From positions 1,054,001 to 1,118,000 of the forward strand of contig JADJWC010000001.1 of assembly GCA_016716565.1 (NCBI GenBank): a DNA stretch of 64,000 nucleotides. The letters run 5' to 3'. This stretch comes from a bacterium. GTDB taxonomy: Bacteria; Bacteroidota; Ignavibacteria; Ignavibacteriales; Ignavibacteriaceae. The translations under genes and the position numbers were made by a program. Shown one piece after another: positions 1 through 8,569 of this stretch (positions are counted from its first letter, which is position 1; every line of letters starts with the position of its first letter). Below the pieces are notes generated by a model that was not told the DNA's origin, did not search any database, and saw only the letters and a list, made by a program, of their open reading frames with translations.

Positions 1-1080
1 GTATGAATTCAGCGCCTGTTCATATTCTATATTCATTACATAAATTTGTCCTATATGTAGGTGAGAATCTATTATTAATGAATCTGCCTCAATAGCTTTT
101 TGATAGTAAGTCAAAGCTGAACCTAAATCATTTAGGTTGGAATAATTATAAGCAATTTCATTGAGACACATCCAATTGGTTGGATTTAGTGCAAGACACT
201 TTTTACATTCAACTATAGCATCTTCATATTCTTCCAGGTTGTGTAGCCAAATGGCTTTAGTGAGGTAATATTTTTCTATCTTATTATTTATTTCAATTGC
301 ATCGTCCAATTCATCAATTGCATCATCACAGTCATCTCGATACCAAATAAAAAATGCAAGATAATAATGCGCTTCACTGTTGTTTGGTTCTGTCTCAGCC
401 CATTTTTTGAACTCTGATTTTGCAGTTTCTGTAATTATTTCTAAACGATCCTGCAATTGGGGATACCAGCTATCCATATTTCGAACAAGAAATAATTCAT
501 CGATGGCTTCTCTATACTTTTTTTGATTATAGTATGTCATTGCAAGATTTACGTGTGCCATTGTGCAATAGTAATTCAAATCAATAGCTTTAATAAAACA
601 TTCCTGAGCTTTTACGATTTCCTGCTTTTTCATATATGCGTCACCAAGGTTAACATAGTTTCCAACATACAAGCTGTCTTTGGAAATTAATAATGTGTGT
701 ACAGTTATTGCTGAATCGAGTTTACCCGCATCAATGTAGGCATTACCAAGATTTTCATATACCGGAAGAATGGTAGAATCAATTTCTATACATTTTCGAT
801 ACATTCTAATAGCTTGTTCATACTTACCTTGAAAGCTAAATGTATTGCCAAGCAAACTATAAGCAATTGCTGAATTTGGATTCACTTCAAGAAGTCTGGT
901 TAGAGTTTTTACGGCCGACTCATGATAACCAATACCCAAATAATAATTAGCTTGTTGAAATAATGAATCTTCAGCAGTAATCTGAGAAAACGTAAAATAA
1001 TTTGCTACCAGTATAAATGAGGTAACAAGAATACTTTCCTTTATTCTAAAAAACTTTGATAGAAAAAAAGTATTTTTCAT
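1..1080 (-). CDS. TPR-repeat protein, C-terminus beyond window
   Basis: The frame is open for 360 codons from an ATG down to the window edge, so the 3' end is missing. The first ~33 residues are basic then hydrophobic (signal peptide or N-terminal anchor, ending near TFSQ). The rest is a run of about nine 34-residue tetratricopeptide units with the usual spacing (for example NPNSAIAYSLLGN, YVNLGDAYMKKQ, AHVNLAMTYYNQKKY). TPR arrays act as protein-interaction scaffolds; the location is probably periplasmic. A good AAGGAG site sits just upstream, and the gene follows the upstream lipoprotein gene by 24 bases, so they are likely co-transcribed. The partner is unknown. Confidence 0.85.
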   Translation of the reverse strand, partial: MKNTFFLSKFFRIKESILVTSFILVANYFTFSQITAEDSLFQQANYYLGIGYHESAVKTLTRLLEVNPNSAIAYSLLGNTFSFQGKYEQAIRMYRKCIEIDSTILPVYENLGNAYIDAGKLDSAITVHTLLISKDSLYVGNYVNLGDAYMKKQEIVKAQECFIKAIDLNYYCTMAHVNLAMTYYNQKKYREAIDELFLVRNMDSWYPQLQDRLEIITETAKSEFKKWAETEPNNSEAHYYLAFFIWYRDDCDDAIDELDDAIEINNKIEKYYLTKAIWLHNLEEYEDAIVECKKCLALNPTNWMCLNEIAYNYSNLNDLGSALTYYQKAIEADSLIIDSHLHIGQIYVMNIEYEQALNSY

Positions 1081-1104
1081 AACTCCTTCTTTTTGAGTTA
1101 ATTG

Positions 1105-1728
1105 TTAATCTTCATCGCATTTAAATGTTGCCAGCACATTATTTATCTGATCAAAATCTTTTCCTGAATCAAGTATATCCTCGCCACCATCTTCTTCAAT
1201 CCTGAAGAGATAAAAAATTCCATTATCCTCAAAACTATTTGGCAGATACATATATAGTTGACCATAACTTGCTTCAGACGATCCGTAATTCATCTTGTAA
1301 AACAATTTTTGGTTAATTATTAATGTATCGCGCTTATTGATGTCAGGTTTGTAAACAAATGTTAGCCCTTGTAACTCCTCCATTATTTGAAATTCTTTAT
1401 CGACAAACCTGTTTACAAATTCTTGCCTGTTAATATTCTTAGTAGACATATTTGTCAGCTTGCGATAAATGTTAATTGAAGTGCCGCTTCTTTTGCCACC
1501 GGAAACGTAATACATAAATCCCGTCTCAAGATTATAAAAAAACAATTGTTGAGAGGTTTTGTCATATTGGTATTCCCAACCATCACCAATGGGGGAGTGA
1601 ATTGAGTAGCTTTTAAGTTTGACGAGATTATCGGATTCGATGTTTAAAGTGTTGTAACCAGATCCACATCTGCAAAGAAATACTATAGACAAAAAGAGCA
1701 AGACTAATATTTTCAAATATGTTTTCAT
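1105..1728 (-). CDS. Putative lipoprotein, unknown function
   Basis: A 207-residue protein with a hydrophobic N-terminus (YLKILVLLFLSIVFLCRCG) whose cysteines could form a lipobox, although LCRC is not ideal. The mature part is mixed alpha/beta with tyrosine-rich stretches, and the acidic C-terminus (KCDED) has no recognisable domain. The start is supported by an AAGGGGG ribosome site. It lies 24 bases before the TPR gene on the same strand, so an envelope-associated pair is likely. I do not recognise the family. Confidence 0.6.
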   Translation of the reverse strand: MKTYLKILVLLFLSIVFLCRCGSGYNTLNIESDNLVKLKSYSIHSPIGDGWEYQYDKTSQQLFFYNLETGFMYYVSGGKRSGTSINIYRKLTNMSTKNINRQEFVNRFVDKEFQIMEELQGLTFVYKPDINKRDTLIINQKLFYKMNYGSSEASYGQLYMYLPNSFEDNGIFYLFRIEEDGGEDILDSGKDFDQINNVLATFKCDED

Positions 1729-1760
1729 CTCATCCCCCTTTAATTTTTAATTAAAGAAAT

Positions 1761-1787
1761 CAAAGCCTCTCTAGTTGAGAGGCTTTG
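1761..1787 (-). terminator. Perfect 11-bp hairpin downstream of the 267-aa gene
   Basis: CAAAGCCTCTC and GAGAGGCTTTG form an uninterrupted 11-bp stem around a 5-base loop. It lies between the stop of the minus-strand 267-aa gene and the start of the 207-aa gene. The U-tract on the minus-strand transcript is weak (ATTTCTTTAATT); the better T-run lies on the plus-strand side. It may be an inefficient terminator or a processing/stability hairpin. Related hairpins lie at 2633-2651 and 3874-3896. Confidence 0.55.
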
Positions 1788-1799
1788 ATAATTTTTTTA

Positions 1800-2603
1800 T
1801 CAAAAAATATAATTAGCACCAACAGCTATACTTCCTTCCAGATTAGATTCAATTTGTCCTATTCTTCCTTTTAACAGAATATCAAACTGATCTGCTATCT
1901 GAATATTTTGCTTTACTGCTAATCCCGCATTCTGAAACGGACCGGCTGATAAACCCAGCCAGGTAATGTTTCTTGACTCTTTACTTCCAAAACCAAAACC
2001 CATATCAAACATTCCTCCTCCCGAAAGTAATGGGACGTTACTTAAATACTGGCTCGAGAAGTGAAAAGCTTCTTTATTCCCGATTCGAAGTAATCCAGTA
2101 AACTGAGTCTTTCCATCCATAGCGAAATAATCATTAATATTTTCATCGTAGATGTTTTCGGTCAGGAAGAGTGCGCCAGCGTTCAATTCAAAGTATTTAT
2201 GATCAAAGGCAATAAATGGATTGAAATAAAATGATGAATTACTGGCGTCATAGTAATCGTAGAGATATCCGTACTCATTTGATTCTGAATCATCTAATGA
2301 AAAGCCTCCTGCTCTTAATCCAAATTTGAATTCATCAATTTTATGTGATACGGAGCCTCCATAATCAAAGAAAGTATTTTTTTCTATACTCATTACCTGT
2401 CCTTCACAGTTGTAGCTTACGTTTGCATATTTTCCTAGTCCCATCATAAAATCAATGAATGTAGAAGATGTTCCCGTTGAGTCAGGTGTAAAGCACACGA
2501 TGTTTGGATAAAGTAAACTAAGTAATAAAATCCTGGTCTTGTTCTTTAAGAACCAATTTGATAATCGCTTACTTTTCCTTTTAGCTGTTATTCTTGTTTT
2601 CAT
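1800..2603 (-). CDS. Probable outer-membrane beta-barrel-like protein
   Basis: 267 residues. The very basic N-terminus (MKTRITAKRKSKRL) is followed by a hydrophobic stretch (ILLLSLLYPNIVCF), consistent with a long signal peptide. The body alternates short aromatic and glycine-rich strands (FIDFMMGLGKYANVSYN, FKFGLRAGGF, FNPFIAFDHKYFELNAGALFL) and ends in -GANYIF. This pattern, with a terminal aromatic residue, is usual for small outer-membrane barrels. An AAGGAAG ribosome site supports the start. It is bracketed by two related hairpins. The function is not recognised. Confidence 0.6.
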   Translation of the reverse strand: MKTRITAKRKSKRLSNWFLKNKTRILLLSLLYPNIVCFTPDSTGTSSTFIDFMMGLGKYANVSYNCEGQVMSIEKNTFFDYGGSVSHKIDEFKFGLRAGGFSLDDSESNEYGYLYDYYDASNSSFYFNPFIAFDHKYFELNAGALFLTENIYDENINDYFAMDGKTQFTGLLRIGNKEAFHFSSQYLSNVPLLSGGGMFDMGFGFGSKESRNITWLGLSAGPFQNAGLAVKQNIQIADQFDILLKGRIGQIESNLEGSIAVGANYIF

Positions 2604-2632
2604 TGTGCTTCCTTAAAATTACATACATAAAA

Positions 2633-2651
2633 GCCTCCCATTAAGAGAGGC
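2633..2651 (-). terminator. Small imperfect hairpin between minus-strand genes
   Basis: GCCTCCCATTAAGAGAGGC forms a 7-position stem with one C/A mismatch, just after the stop of the 124-aa lipoprotein gene and before the 267-aa gene. It is clearly related in sequence to the hairpins at 1761-1787 and 3874-3896. No strong U-tract follows, so its role in termination is uncertain. Confidence 0.4.
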
Positions 2652-2668
2652 GTTCAAAATTATATTTA

Positions 2669-3043
2669 CTAATTGCCCCAATTTTGGAAAGCAATTAATG
2701 CTGCAATGTATACAACAATTGTAATACTACTCACCAGTACAAGAGTTGTTCTAAGTGTATCAATCTTTTTCTCCCTAATAGCCAGTATATCTTTTTTATA
2801 AAACTTTACTCCGTCTTTAAGAGAGTCTTTTTGCGTAGTGTCAGTTCTAGAAGAATAGTAGGAAAAGTAATCATCTTTCTCCGTCCAATGTGGCAACTCA
2901 ATTTCCTTGAAATCTCTTGTTGTAATTTTAATTTTAGAACCAGGATCAGGAGTTTTAACTATTTCCCACGTGTAACAACCACTTAATAATAAAGACTGAA
3001 TTACAACTAGAACAAATGTTTTGTGTATCACATTACTTCCCAT
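2669..3043 (-). CDS. Small lipoprotein with C-terminal TM segment
   Basis: 124 residues: signal sequence with a clear lipobox (SLLLSGC), a short charged body (KIKITTRDFKEIEL ... KKDILAIREKKIDTLRTTL), and a C-terminal hydrophobic helix (LVLVSSITIVVYIAALIAF). The architecture and the motif 'K.G/F+ipl ... DI..I ... RT.L' match the 142-aa lipoprotein at 11310-11735, so the two are probably paralogues. The ATG at 3043 has a poor ribosome site. A GTG four codons in, preceded by GGGAAG, is an alternative start giving VIHKTFVLV. Function unknown. Confidence 0.6.
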   Translation of the reverse strand: MGSNVIHKTFVLVVIQSLLLSGCYTWEIVKTPDPGSKIKITTRDFKEIELPHWTEKDDYFSYYSSRTDTTQKDSLKDGVKFYKKDILAIREKKIDTLRTTLVLVSSITIVVYIAALIAFQNWGN

Positions 3044-3317
3044 AATAAAGGTCGATAATTCTTGTAAAAATTTACTCCAAGAAGCTTATCAGTCAACACG
3101 TAAGCCTCGATAAATTAATTACAATACATAACCCTCTCGGCGTAGCGAATAAATTCATTTAATTTGATCTACGCTCACAGAGAAATATTTACAATTAGCC
3201 ATCGTAGTTCCAATCAAAATTAATTGACAGTTTGTCTGGTTTAAACAAACATTGTCTACTTAATACAATTTTAAAAAGTTAATACCAGATCACATTTAAT
3301 CTTTTAAAAGCTAACAA

Positions 3318-3839
3318 TTACTCTTCAAGCTTAATCATTCTGTTTTGTAATGATATCGGAACATCTTGCAATAACATAATTCCTAATGCATTTTCTTTTA
3401 AAGAGTCCTGTTCGGCTTGCTCCAGATTAACGTTCACATCATTGTTATCAAAAGTCCACATTGCACCAGTAAGTGGGTCGACAAGAAACCATCCAATCAA
3501 ACCACCAAAAACTAAATTACCACCCAGGTACCATCCATTGGTTTGTGTATCGATAATGATGATTTTATCTGAATAGCCTTCCTTAGAAATTTTTATTGTA
3601 TAAGTTTTGCCACTGAAATAACCATTATACTTCTCTAAAGATGCAATAGCTGGTGTTGTCCCATCAAATACTTGGAGACTATCCTGATCAGTGATAAGAA
3701 CATTTGCCTGATCCGGAGTGCTGAGAATATTTACAGATTCTTCTCCACCCCACCCAAAGATGGTTGCACAACCATTAATTAGAAGTAAACCACCTAAAAC
3801 AATAACAAATGTGAGAATAAAATTGATTAAGTTTTTCAT
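3318..3839 (-). CDS. PEGA-domain-like lipoprotein
   Basis: 173 residues: signal peptide with lipobox (LLINGCATIFG), then a PEGA-like beta domain of the form 'sTPdqAnVlItd...G.TPa...L.k......Y.IkisKeGY', then two hydrophobic glycine-rich patches (GGNLVFGGLIGWFLVDPLTGAMW). The last motif is characteristic of a widespread family of small lipoproteins in Gram-negative bacteria whose role is unknown; PEGA domains are thought to be surface- or peptidoglycan-proximal binding modules. A strong AAAGGAGG ribosome site fixes the start. It is flanked upstream by a hairpin and the 5'-nucleotidase gene. Confidence 0.7.
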   Translation of the reverse strand: MKNLINFILTFVIVLGGLLLINGCATIFGWGGEESVNILSTPDQANVLITDQDSLQVFDGTTPAIASLEKYNGYFSGKTYTIKISKEGYSDKIIIIDTQTNGWYLGGNLVFGGLIGWFLVDPLTGAMWTFDNNDVNVNLEQAEQDSLKENALGIMLLQDVPISLQNRMIKLEE

Positions 3840-3873
3840 TTCGGCCTCCTTTAAGATTTAATTAAAGAAATAA

Positions 3874-3896
3874 AAGTCTCCCGTTAAGAGAGGCTT
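3874..3896 (-). terminator. Hairpin downstream of the 5'-nucleotidase gene
   Basis: AAGTCTC and GAGAGGCTT form a stem with one G-U pair, 8 bases after the nucleotidase stop on the minus strand. The adjoining ATTAAAGAAA-T-AAAG sequence is shared with the hairpin at 1761-1787, so the whole ~45-base intergenic block is a repeated unit. It is a likely weak terminator or transcript-processing site. Confidence 0.45.
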
Positions 3897-3904
3897 GAAA
3901 TATT

Positions 3905-6220
3905 TTATTTAATAAGCATCATCTTCCTCGTTTGTGTAAAGGCATCTGTTCTTAGTGCATAGATGTAAATTCCGCTTGAATATTCGGAAGCATTGAATGA
4001 TACTTCATAACTGCCCGGTGATCTTTCTTCATTAACTAGTGTTGCCAATTCGTTCCCGATAATATCATATACTTTTAATGTTACGAACGAGTTATCAGGA
4101 ATAGAATATTTAATAGTTGTTGACGGATTAAATGGATTCGGATAGTTCTGTTCCAAAGCAAATTCTTCAGGGGCAGTTATTGCATTGTCTTCCTTTACAA
4201 ATGGTGAGTTGAGGATTGTTATATAACCACCGCCGAGTTCATTCATTGTTAAATTATCGTAAATTACTTTGTCACCATCAAGCTTATCCCAAATTGTGAT
4301 TTTTATTTGATCGCCGGAGTTGCCAGCATCAACCGCTGTGACCAGGAATCCATACTTGCCCTTTCCGGTATTTTTACCTTCACCACGGATAGTGATTACG
4401 TTATCTTCAATTAAAAGAAATTCTACTCGATTTCCTGTAAGATTAATTTTTGCTTCCGGGAATTTAATTTTAACAACACCTTGTGCACTGCCAGGATTAT
4501 TCCTGTTGTGCAGGTTCATATTAAAGCATAGCGTCCCGGTTATTGTCGGATCAGCAATGAATGCACCTGGCTGAGAATAGAACCATCCTTCAGATTCTAT
4601 CCTGTTTACTATGAGTTGATCGCCAACATTTACAATCCTTCCGATTTCTTTTGGATGCAGGAAATTATTTTGTGTCATTACATAATTAGTTACAGCTTCA
4701 AATTCTGTAACACCTGTAAGTATGTTTGGATCAGAATAAGGTATTTGTGTATAATCAAGAATTGCAAGAACCATTTCACTTGCTGTTATCGAGTAAACGG
4801 CAACCGGATCAACTGGCTGACCATTAATTAATACTGAAACAACTCTTTCACCAGCAGGTTTAGTTGCATCATATTTATACTCCAGTCCTGAAACCTGTAT
4901 CATATACTCATCGTTACTTTCAATCTGACTTAATCCAAATTCAAGACCCATCCACAATGATTCACCTGTCATATTAAAAGTTGCAAGCTGAAATCCTAAA
5001 GTGTTTACCATATTAAAACCGTAACCATTAATTCTGAATATATCACCAAGCGTAAATGGCCCTTCCCACAATGGAAGTGCAATTGAGCCGCCAGCATGTA
5101 TTGCGATATCTGTTCCTGTAAAAGATTTGAAAGCATCTGTTACAAGATTGCCAATTGGTGTATCGTGGGTACCTAAATCAAAAAGGTCCAGTGCTTCTTC
5201 TTTGTGAAATGCATCTGCGTATCCAAAGGGTTGTGTGAAAAATGGGGTGTTGTAAAAAGTTTCAATGTCAGCGATCATTCCGTCTACCATTGCCTTAACG
5301 GTTGGTTCTTCGGGAACATTTTCATCGAGTGGAATGAGTGAATAGTCGAGAAGAGAAATTGCACCAAGTGCGTCTATTCCTATCTGCATCTTGCCTACAT
5401 ACATATAATTTGAACCAGCCTGTGCAATCCAGGTTGTTCCGCCAAGCGGATTTGGAACCGGTATCGGTGAACTGTATTTATAGTGGTCGTGACCTCCAAT
5501 AACTATATCAATTCCGGGAACCATTGAAGCTATTGCCTGATCGAATTCAATTCCGAGATGGGATAGTAGTATTACAACATCACAGCTTTCAACATTCCGA
5601 AGTATGAACGCTGTTGTTCCTGCTATGTTCATAATTTCCTGAATATCATCTTCAATTATTACAGGAAGCGGCTGAGACAGAACATTCGTTGAAGGAGTTA
5701 TGAGACTAAAAATCCCGACTTTTATCGCTCCAATATTTTTAGTCGTGTAGTTATCGATGTAAGCATCGAGATCCGGGATTGCAGAAGCATCCACATTAGC
5801 ACCAAGGATCGGAAATGCATCAGTTGGAATCGGAAAAACATTTTGCAATGATCCCAAAAGTGCGGCAGGTGTAAGATCAAATTCATGGTTGCCTAAAGCC
5901 ATTGCATCAAAGGCAATCATATTCATCCACATTAATTCAGGAACCTGAAAATACCTATTGAAAAAAAGATCGCCTATTGAAATATCTCCTGCGTGAAGCA
6001 GAAGTAAATCAGGATCAACAGTTCTTTCATAACCAATAACTGTAGCTGCTCTGGCTATTCCTCCGAGAGTTCCATTCAAATTTTGGTCACGGGGTCCGAT
6101 CGGGGCCAAAGTTGAGTGAGTATCATTTAAGTGCAAGACAGTAATTGTGTCCATTTGAGAAAATGTTATTGTTGAAAAAAAGGTTATTAGAAAAAAACAG
6201 TAGAAGAAATGCTTTAACAT
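3905..6220 (-). CDS. Secreted 5'-nucleotidase/2',3'-cyclic phosphodiesterase with T9SS tail
   Basis: 771 residues. After a signal peptide (FFYCFFLITFFSTITFSQ) comes the calcineurin-like metallophosphatase domain, with metal motifs LHLNDTHS, LHAGDISIGD, LGNHEFD, LLSHLG and IGGHDHY (about residues 27-255). It is followed by the 5_nucleotid_C substrate domain (GNLVTDAFKSFTGTDIAIHAGG to ~530). Next, ~545-675 reads as a post-COAP-1-type beta domain (GAFIADPTITGTLCFN ... IKITIWDKLDGDKVIYDN). The last ~85 residues are a T9SS sorting domain (NYPNPFNPST ... KMMLIK). The enzyme family removes phosphate from extracellular nucleotides. A GGAGG site supports the start, and an 18-bp palindrome lies upstream. 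Confidence 0.93.
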   Translation of the reverse strand: MLKHFFYCFFLITFFSTITFSQMDTITVLHLNDTHSTLAPIGPRDQNLNGTLGGIARAATVIGYERTVDPDLLLLHAGDISIGDLFFNRYFQVPELMWMNMIAFDAMALGNHEFDLTPAALLGSLQNVFPIPTDAFPILGANVDASAIPDLDAYIDNYTTKNIGAIKVGIFSLITPSTNVLSQPLPVIIEDDIQEIMNIAGTTAFILRNVESCDVVILLSHLGIEFDQAIASMVPGIDIVIGGHDHYKYSSPIPVPNPLGGTTWIAQAGSNYMYVGKMQIGIDALGAISLLDYSLIPLDENVPEEPTVKAMVDGMIADIETFYNTPFFTQPFGYADAFHKEEALDLFDLGTHDTPIGNLVTDAFKSFTGTDIAIHAGGSIALPLWEGPFTLGDIFRINGYGFNMVNTLGFQLATFNMTGESLWMGLEFGLSQIESNDEYMIQVSGLEYKYDATKPAGERVVSVLINGQPVDPVAVYSITASEMVLAILDYTQIPYSDPNILTGVTEFEAVTNYVMTQNNFLHPKEIGRIVNVGDQLIVNRIESEGWFYSQPGAFIADPTITGTLCFNMNLHNRNNPGSAQGVVKIKFPEAKINLTGNRVEFLLIEDNVITIRGEGKNTGKGKYGFLVTAVDAGNSGDQIKITIWDKLDGDKVIYDNLTMNELGGGYITILNSPFVKEDNAITAPEEFALEQNYPNPFNPSTTIKYSIPDNSFVTLKVYDIIGNELATLVNEERSPGSYEVSFNASEYSSGIYIYALRTDAFTQTRKMMLIK

Positions 6221-6250
6221 TTTGAACCTCCGGATTTGATTGTTTATAAT

Positions 6251-6268
6251 TAATTTGAGCTCAAATTA
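6251..6268. promoter_or_regulatory. 18-bp perfect palindrome upstream of the nucleotidase gene
   Basis: TAATTTGAGCTCAAATTA reads identically on both strands and is centred about 40 bases upstream of the nucleotidase ATG. A TTGACA sequence on the minus strand lies further upstream (6302-6307), so the palindrome would fall at or downstream of the start of transcription, where a repressor could bind. The regulator is unknown. Confidence 0.45.
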
Positions 6269-6504
6269 TTTTGAGTAGTAAATTCTTATCAAAAACTACA
6301 ATGTCAAGAACAACTGATTGTCAATTATTTGTCATGTTGTTGTAAAAATCGTGCATACATTAAAAACTAAAAGTTCACTTCTTTTGAATTTTTCATTGTT
6401 CTGTTCGGTGGGGGAGTGTTGACAGAGCAGGGAAGTTTTCAACCAGTGGGATATATCCCTCAGGTACAGAAATATTTTAATAAATGATCTCTAATAATTT
6501 TCCC

Positions 6505-7332
6505 TTAAAAGTTTACGTTTATAATTGGTATTCCAATTTTTCCGTTTGAATGTAAATTGACTAATCCAATCTGCAGTATGCTATCTCCGATATTAACAAT
6601 CCCTATTTGAAGCCAACCGTCACCATTATTTACCAATGCTAGTGATATACCTCTGACATCTACAGCATTATACAAACCTAGCATTATTCCATACACCTTG
6701 TTTTCTGTGCAATAATCTATTGAATAACTTTTCATCGTTCCCTCAAAACCACTCATTGTGCTGTTTATCAGTGCTATCCCGATACCATTAAAGTTGCAGT
6801 AAATATTTAATATTCCTGCTATTTGAATTGCATTTGAATATTGACTAATCGACATCAATCCGGCAATCACAATCCCATTTAAGTAATCTGAGCCTGCCGT
6901 TGCTCCAATCAAAATTCCGTTAGTATGGATAGCGGAATTAAATAATGTTCCCAATGAGAATCCATTAATAGTCCCTTCTGTAGAGAGACCGAAAAGACTG
7001 AAATTTAAACCATTAATAGAAATGTATGTTTCGTAACGTCTCAAACTTCCCAAACCGAGGTTCAAACAAAAACCAGAGAAACTTGCTTTTGGATTTGAGT
7101 GAGTAAATCCTATGCTAATACCATAGAAATTAATTTTATCTTCTCTATCAACCCCTGTAATCCGGATTAAGTATAGTGATCTTTCATCATCAGTCGAAAA
7201 ATTATTTCTGATGCAGAGATTATTTTTTTGAAAGTTATTTGAAAAGTGATTGGAAAGACAATCGAGATTCTGAGCCATATTGGGAGATGGCAATAAAAAA
7301 ACAACGACCATAAAAAGTATTCTTGCTTTCAT
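6505..7332 (-). CDS. LA_2272-like surface repeat protein
   Basis: 275 residues from the internal ATG, which is preceded by GGGTGAT and followed by a clear signal peptide (KARILFMVVVFLLPSPNMAQN); an upstream ATG at 7380 would put charged residues in front of it. The mature part is built of short repeats of the form 'iNGisiG..n.....GI.ia' (INGFSLGTLFNS, LNGIVIAGLMSI, FNGIGIALINST, VRGISLALVNNG), as in the LA_2272 family of presumed surface beta-helical proteins. It ends in ...PIINVNF. No enzyme motif is seen. The gene is transcribed alone, with ~280-base gaps on both sides. Confidence 0.7.
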   Translation of the reverse strand: MKARILFMVVVFLLPSPNMAQNLDCLSNHFSNNFQKNNLCIRNNFSTDDERSLYLIRITGVDREDKINFYGISIGFTHSNPKASFSGFCLNLGLGSLRRYETYISINGLNFSLFGLSTEGTINGFSLGTLFNSAIHTNGILIGATAGSDYLNGIVIAGLMSISQYSNAIQIAGILNIYCNFNGIGIALINSTMSGFEGTMKSYSIDYCTENKVYGIMLGLYNAVDVRGISLALVNNGDGWLQIGIVNIGDSILQIGLVNLHSNGKIGIPIINVNF

Positions 7333-7617
7333 AATATCACCCACAATTTTTTCAAATGTGAAAGAGCGGAGGACAAGCAAATTTGATACTTACGGTCTGC
7401 TTTGGGAGAGTGTTCGGTATGTAATCTTCAGGAATTTATTCAGCACCCTTGCGCTGCAACTCTAACTCTCTCAGAGTAGAGAATAATTACCTCCTAATAA
7501 AATGCATTAATTTTAATGAAAAACAAGCGGAATCGATTTGTAATTAGCAATCAATACATATCTCGTTTAGAAAATAATTGAATTATTACAAGTTTTTAAG
7601 GGACTTAAGAGAAAGAA

Positions 7618-8322
7618 TTAAAGAGGAAATTTTTCAAGTATCCGGGCTAATGCCGGTATAATCAGTTCGCTTGCTACATTATCTTTATAAACTTCATAAT
7701 TAACTTCTTCATAAACTGAAGCTCTCCAGAGCAATTTTTCAGAACTGGAAGAGTATAAATAAACATAATTGTTCACATAGGAATTGGCAAGTCTTAATTC
7801 ATCATAAGCATAGCTATAATATTCAGGAACAATCGTAATATTTTGTATTTCAACAATCAGGATACAGTCAACATCAACAAAGTCTTCAATTTTTTTTACG
7901 AATTTGTAATCAATTTCTTCTTCATCATCACAATCCTTAAGGAATTTTTCATATTCTTCCATTAAACCATTCTGATTAACTGCATTTTTAATGTCTGAGC
8001 ATTCAATTCTTAAATAAGGGTCAAAAATATTGATGTTTTCGATAATGCTTTTCTCTATTTCAATCTTCTGTTTTGAATCTAAATATTCCTGCCATGGTAA
8101 GAATGCATTTTCAAAAATTATTAAACCTATCGAGTTGATTTGTTCAGCAAATATTGCTGAATCAATAGAGGTTTTAACTTCAGATGGATGAAATAGTCCC
8201 TCACCTATGTATGAACCAATTGATTCTCCAATAGACATACTAACTGACTCGAAACAGTTTTTACAGCCCTGAATGTAGAATGTTAGAATAATCGCCAGAA
8301 CTATTAAAGAAAGCCTTTTCAT
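7618..8322 (-). CDS. Putative lipoprotein, unknown function
   Basis: 234 residues with a lipoprotein signal (LIVLAIILTFYIQGC). The body is helical and acidic in the middle (DCDDEEEIDYKFVKKIEDF), followed by strand-like sequence (CILIVEIQNITIVPEYYSYAY ... LLWRASVYEEVNYEVY). The pattern of a small lipoprotein in which 'iLIVEIqnI' precedes 'sekLLWRas' resembles periplasmic adaptor-type lipoproteins, but I cannot assign a family. A promoter-like element lies just upstream. Confidence 0.6.
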   Translation of the reverse strand: MKRLSLIVLAIILTFYIQGCKNCFESVSMSIGESIGSYIGEGLFHPSEVKTSIDSAIFAEQINSIGLIIFENAFLPWQEYLDSKQKIEIEKSIIENINIFDPYLRIECSDIKNAVNQNGLMEEYEKFLKDCDDEEEIDYKFVKKIEDFVDVDCILIVEIQNITIVPEYYSYAYDELRLANSYVNNYVYLYSSSSEKLLWRASVYEEVNYEVYKDNVASELIIPALARILEKFPL

Positions 8323-8348
8323 TTTTCATATACCTTGTTGACACAATA

Positions 8349-8382
8349 CAAATATAGCCGAATCAAAGAGGAAAGTTGTCAA
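8349..8382 (-). promoter_or_regulatory. Promoter of the 234-aa lipoprotein gene
   Basis: On the minus strand TTGACA is followed after 20 bases by TATATTTG, ending about 27 bases before the ATG at 8322. TATATTTG fits both a standard -10 box and the TAnnTTTG -7 element known from Bacteroidota. The plus-strand element at 11862 has the same TTGACA/TATATT layout with 19-base spacing. Confidence 0.5.
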
Positions 8383-8569
8383 GTAATTGTAAAAAAAATA
8401 TTGATTCTCTTTTATATAATTATAATTTGTTTGTTTGATTTATCATAGATACACTATTGAGAAAGAGCTATCGATAGAAAAAAGTTAAACCTGTCTTTTA
8501 CAATTCCATGACAATTTGCCTCCCTTTTTTTATTACAATTATATCAGCGATTATTTGATGAGGTATGAA

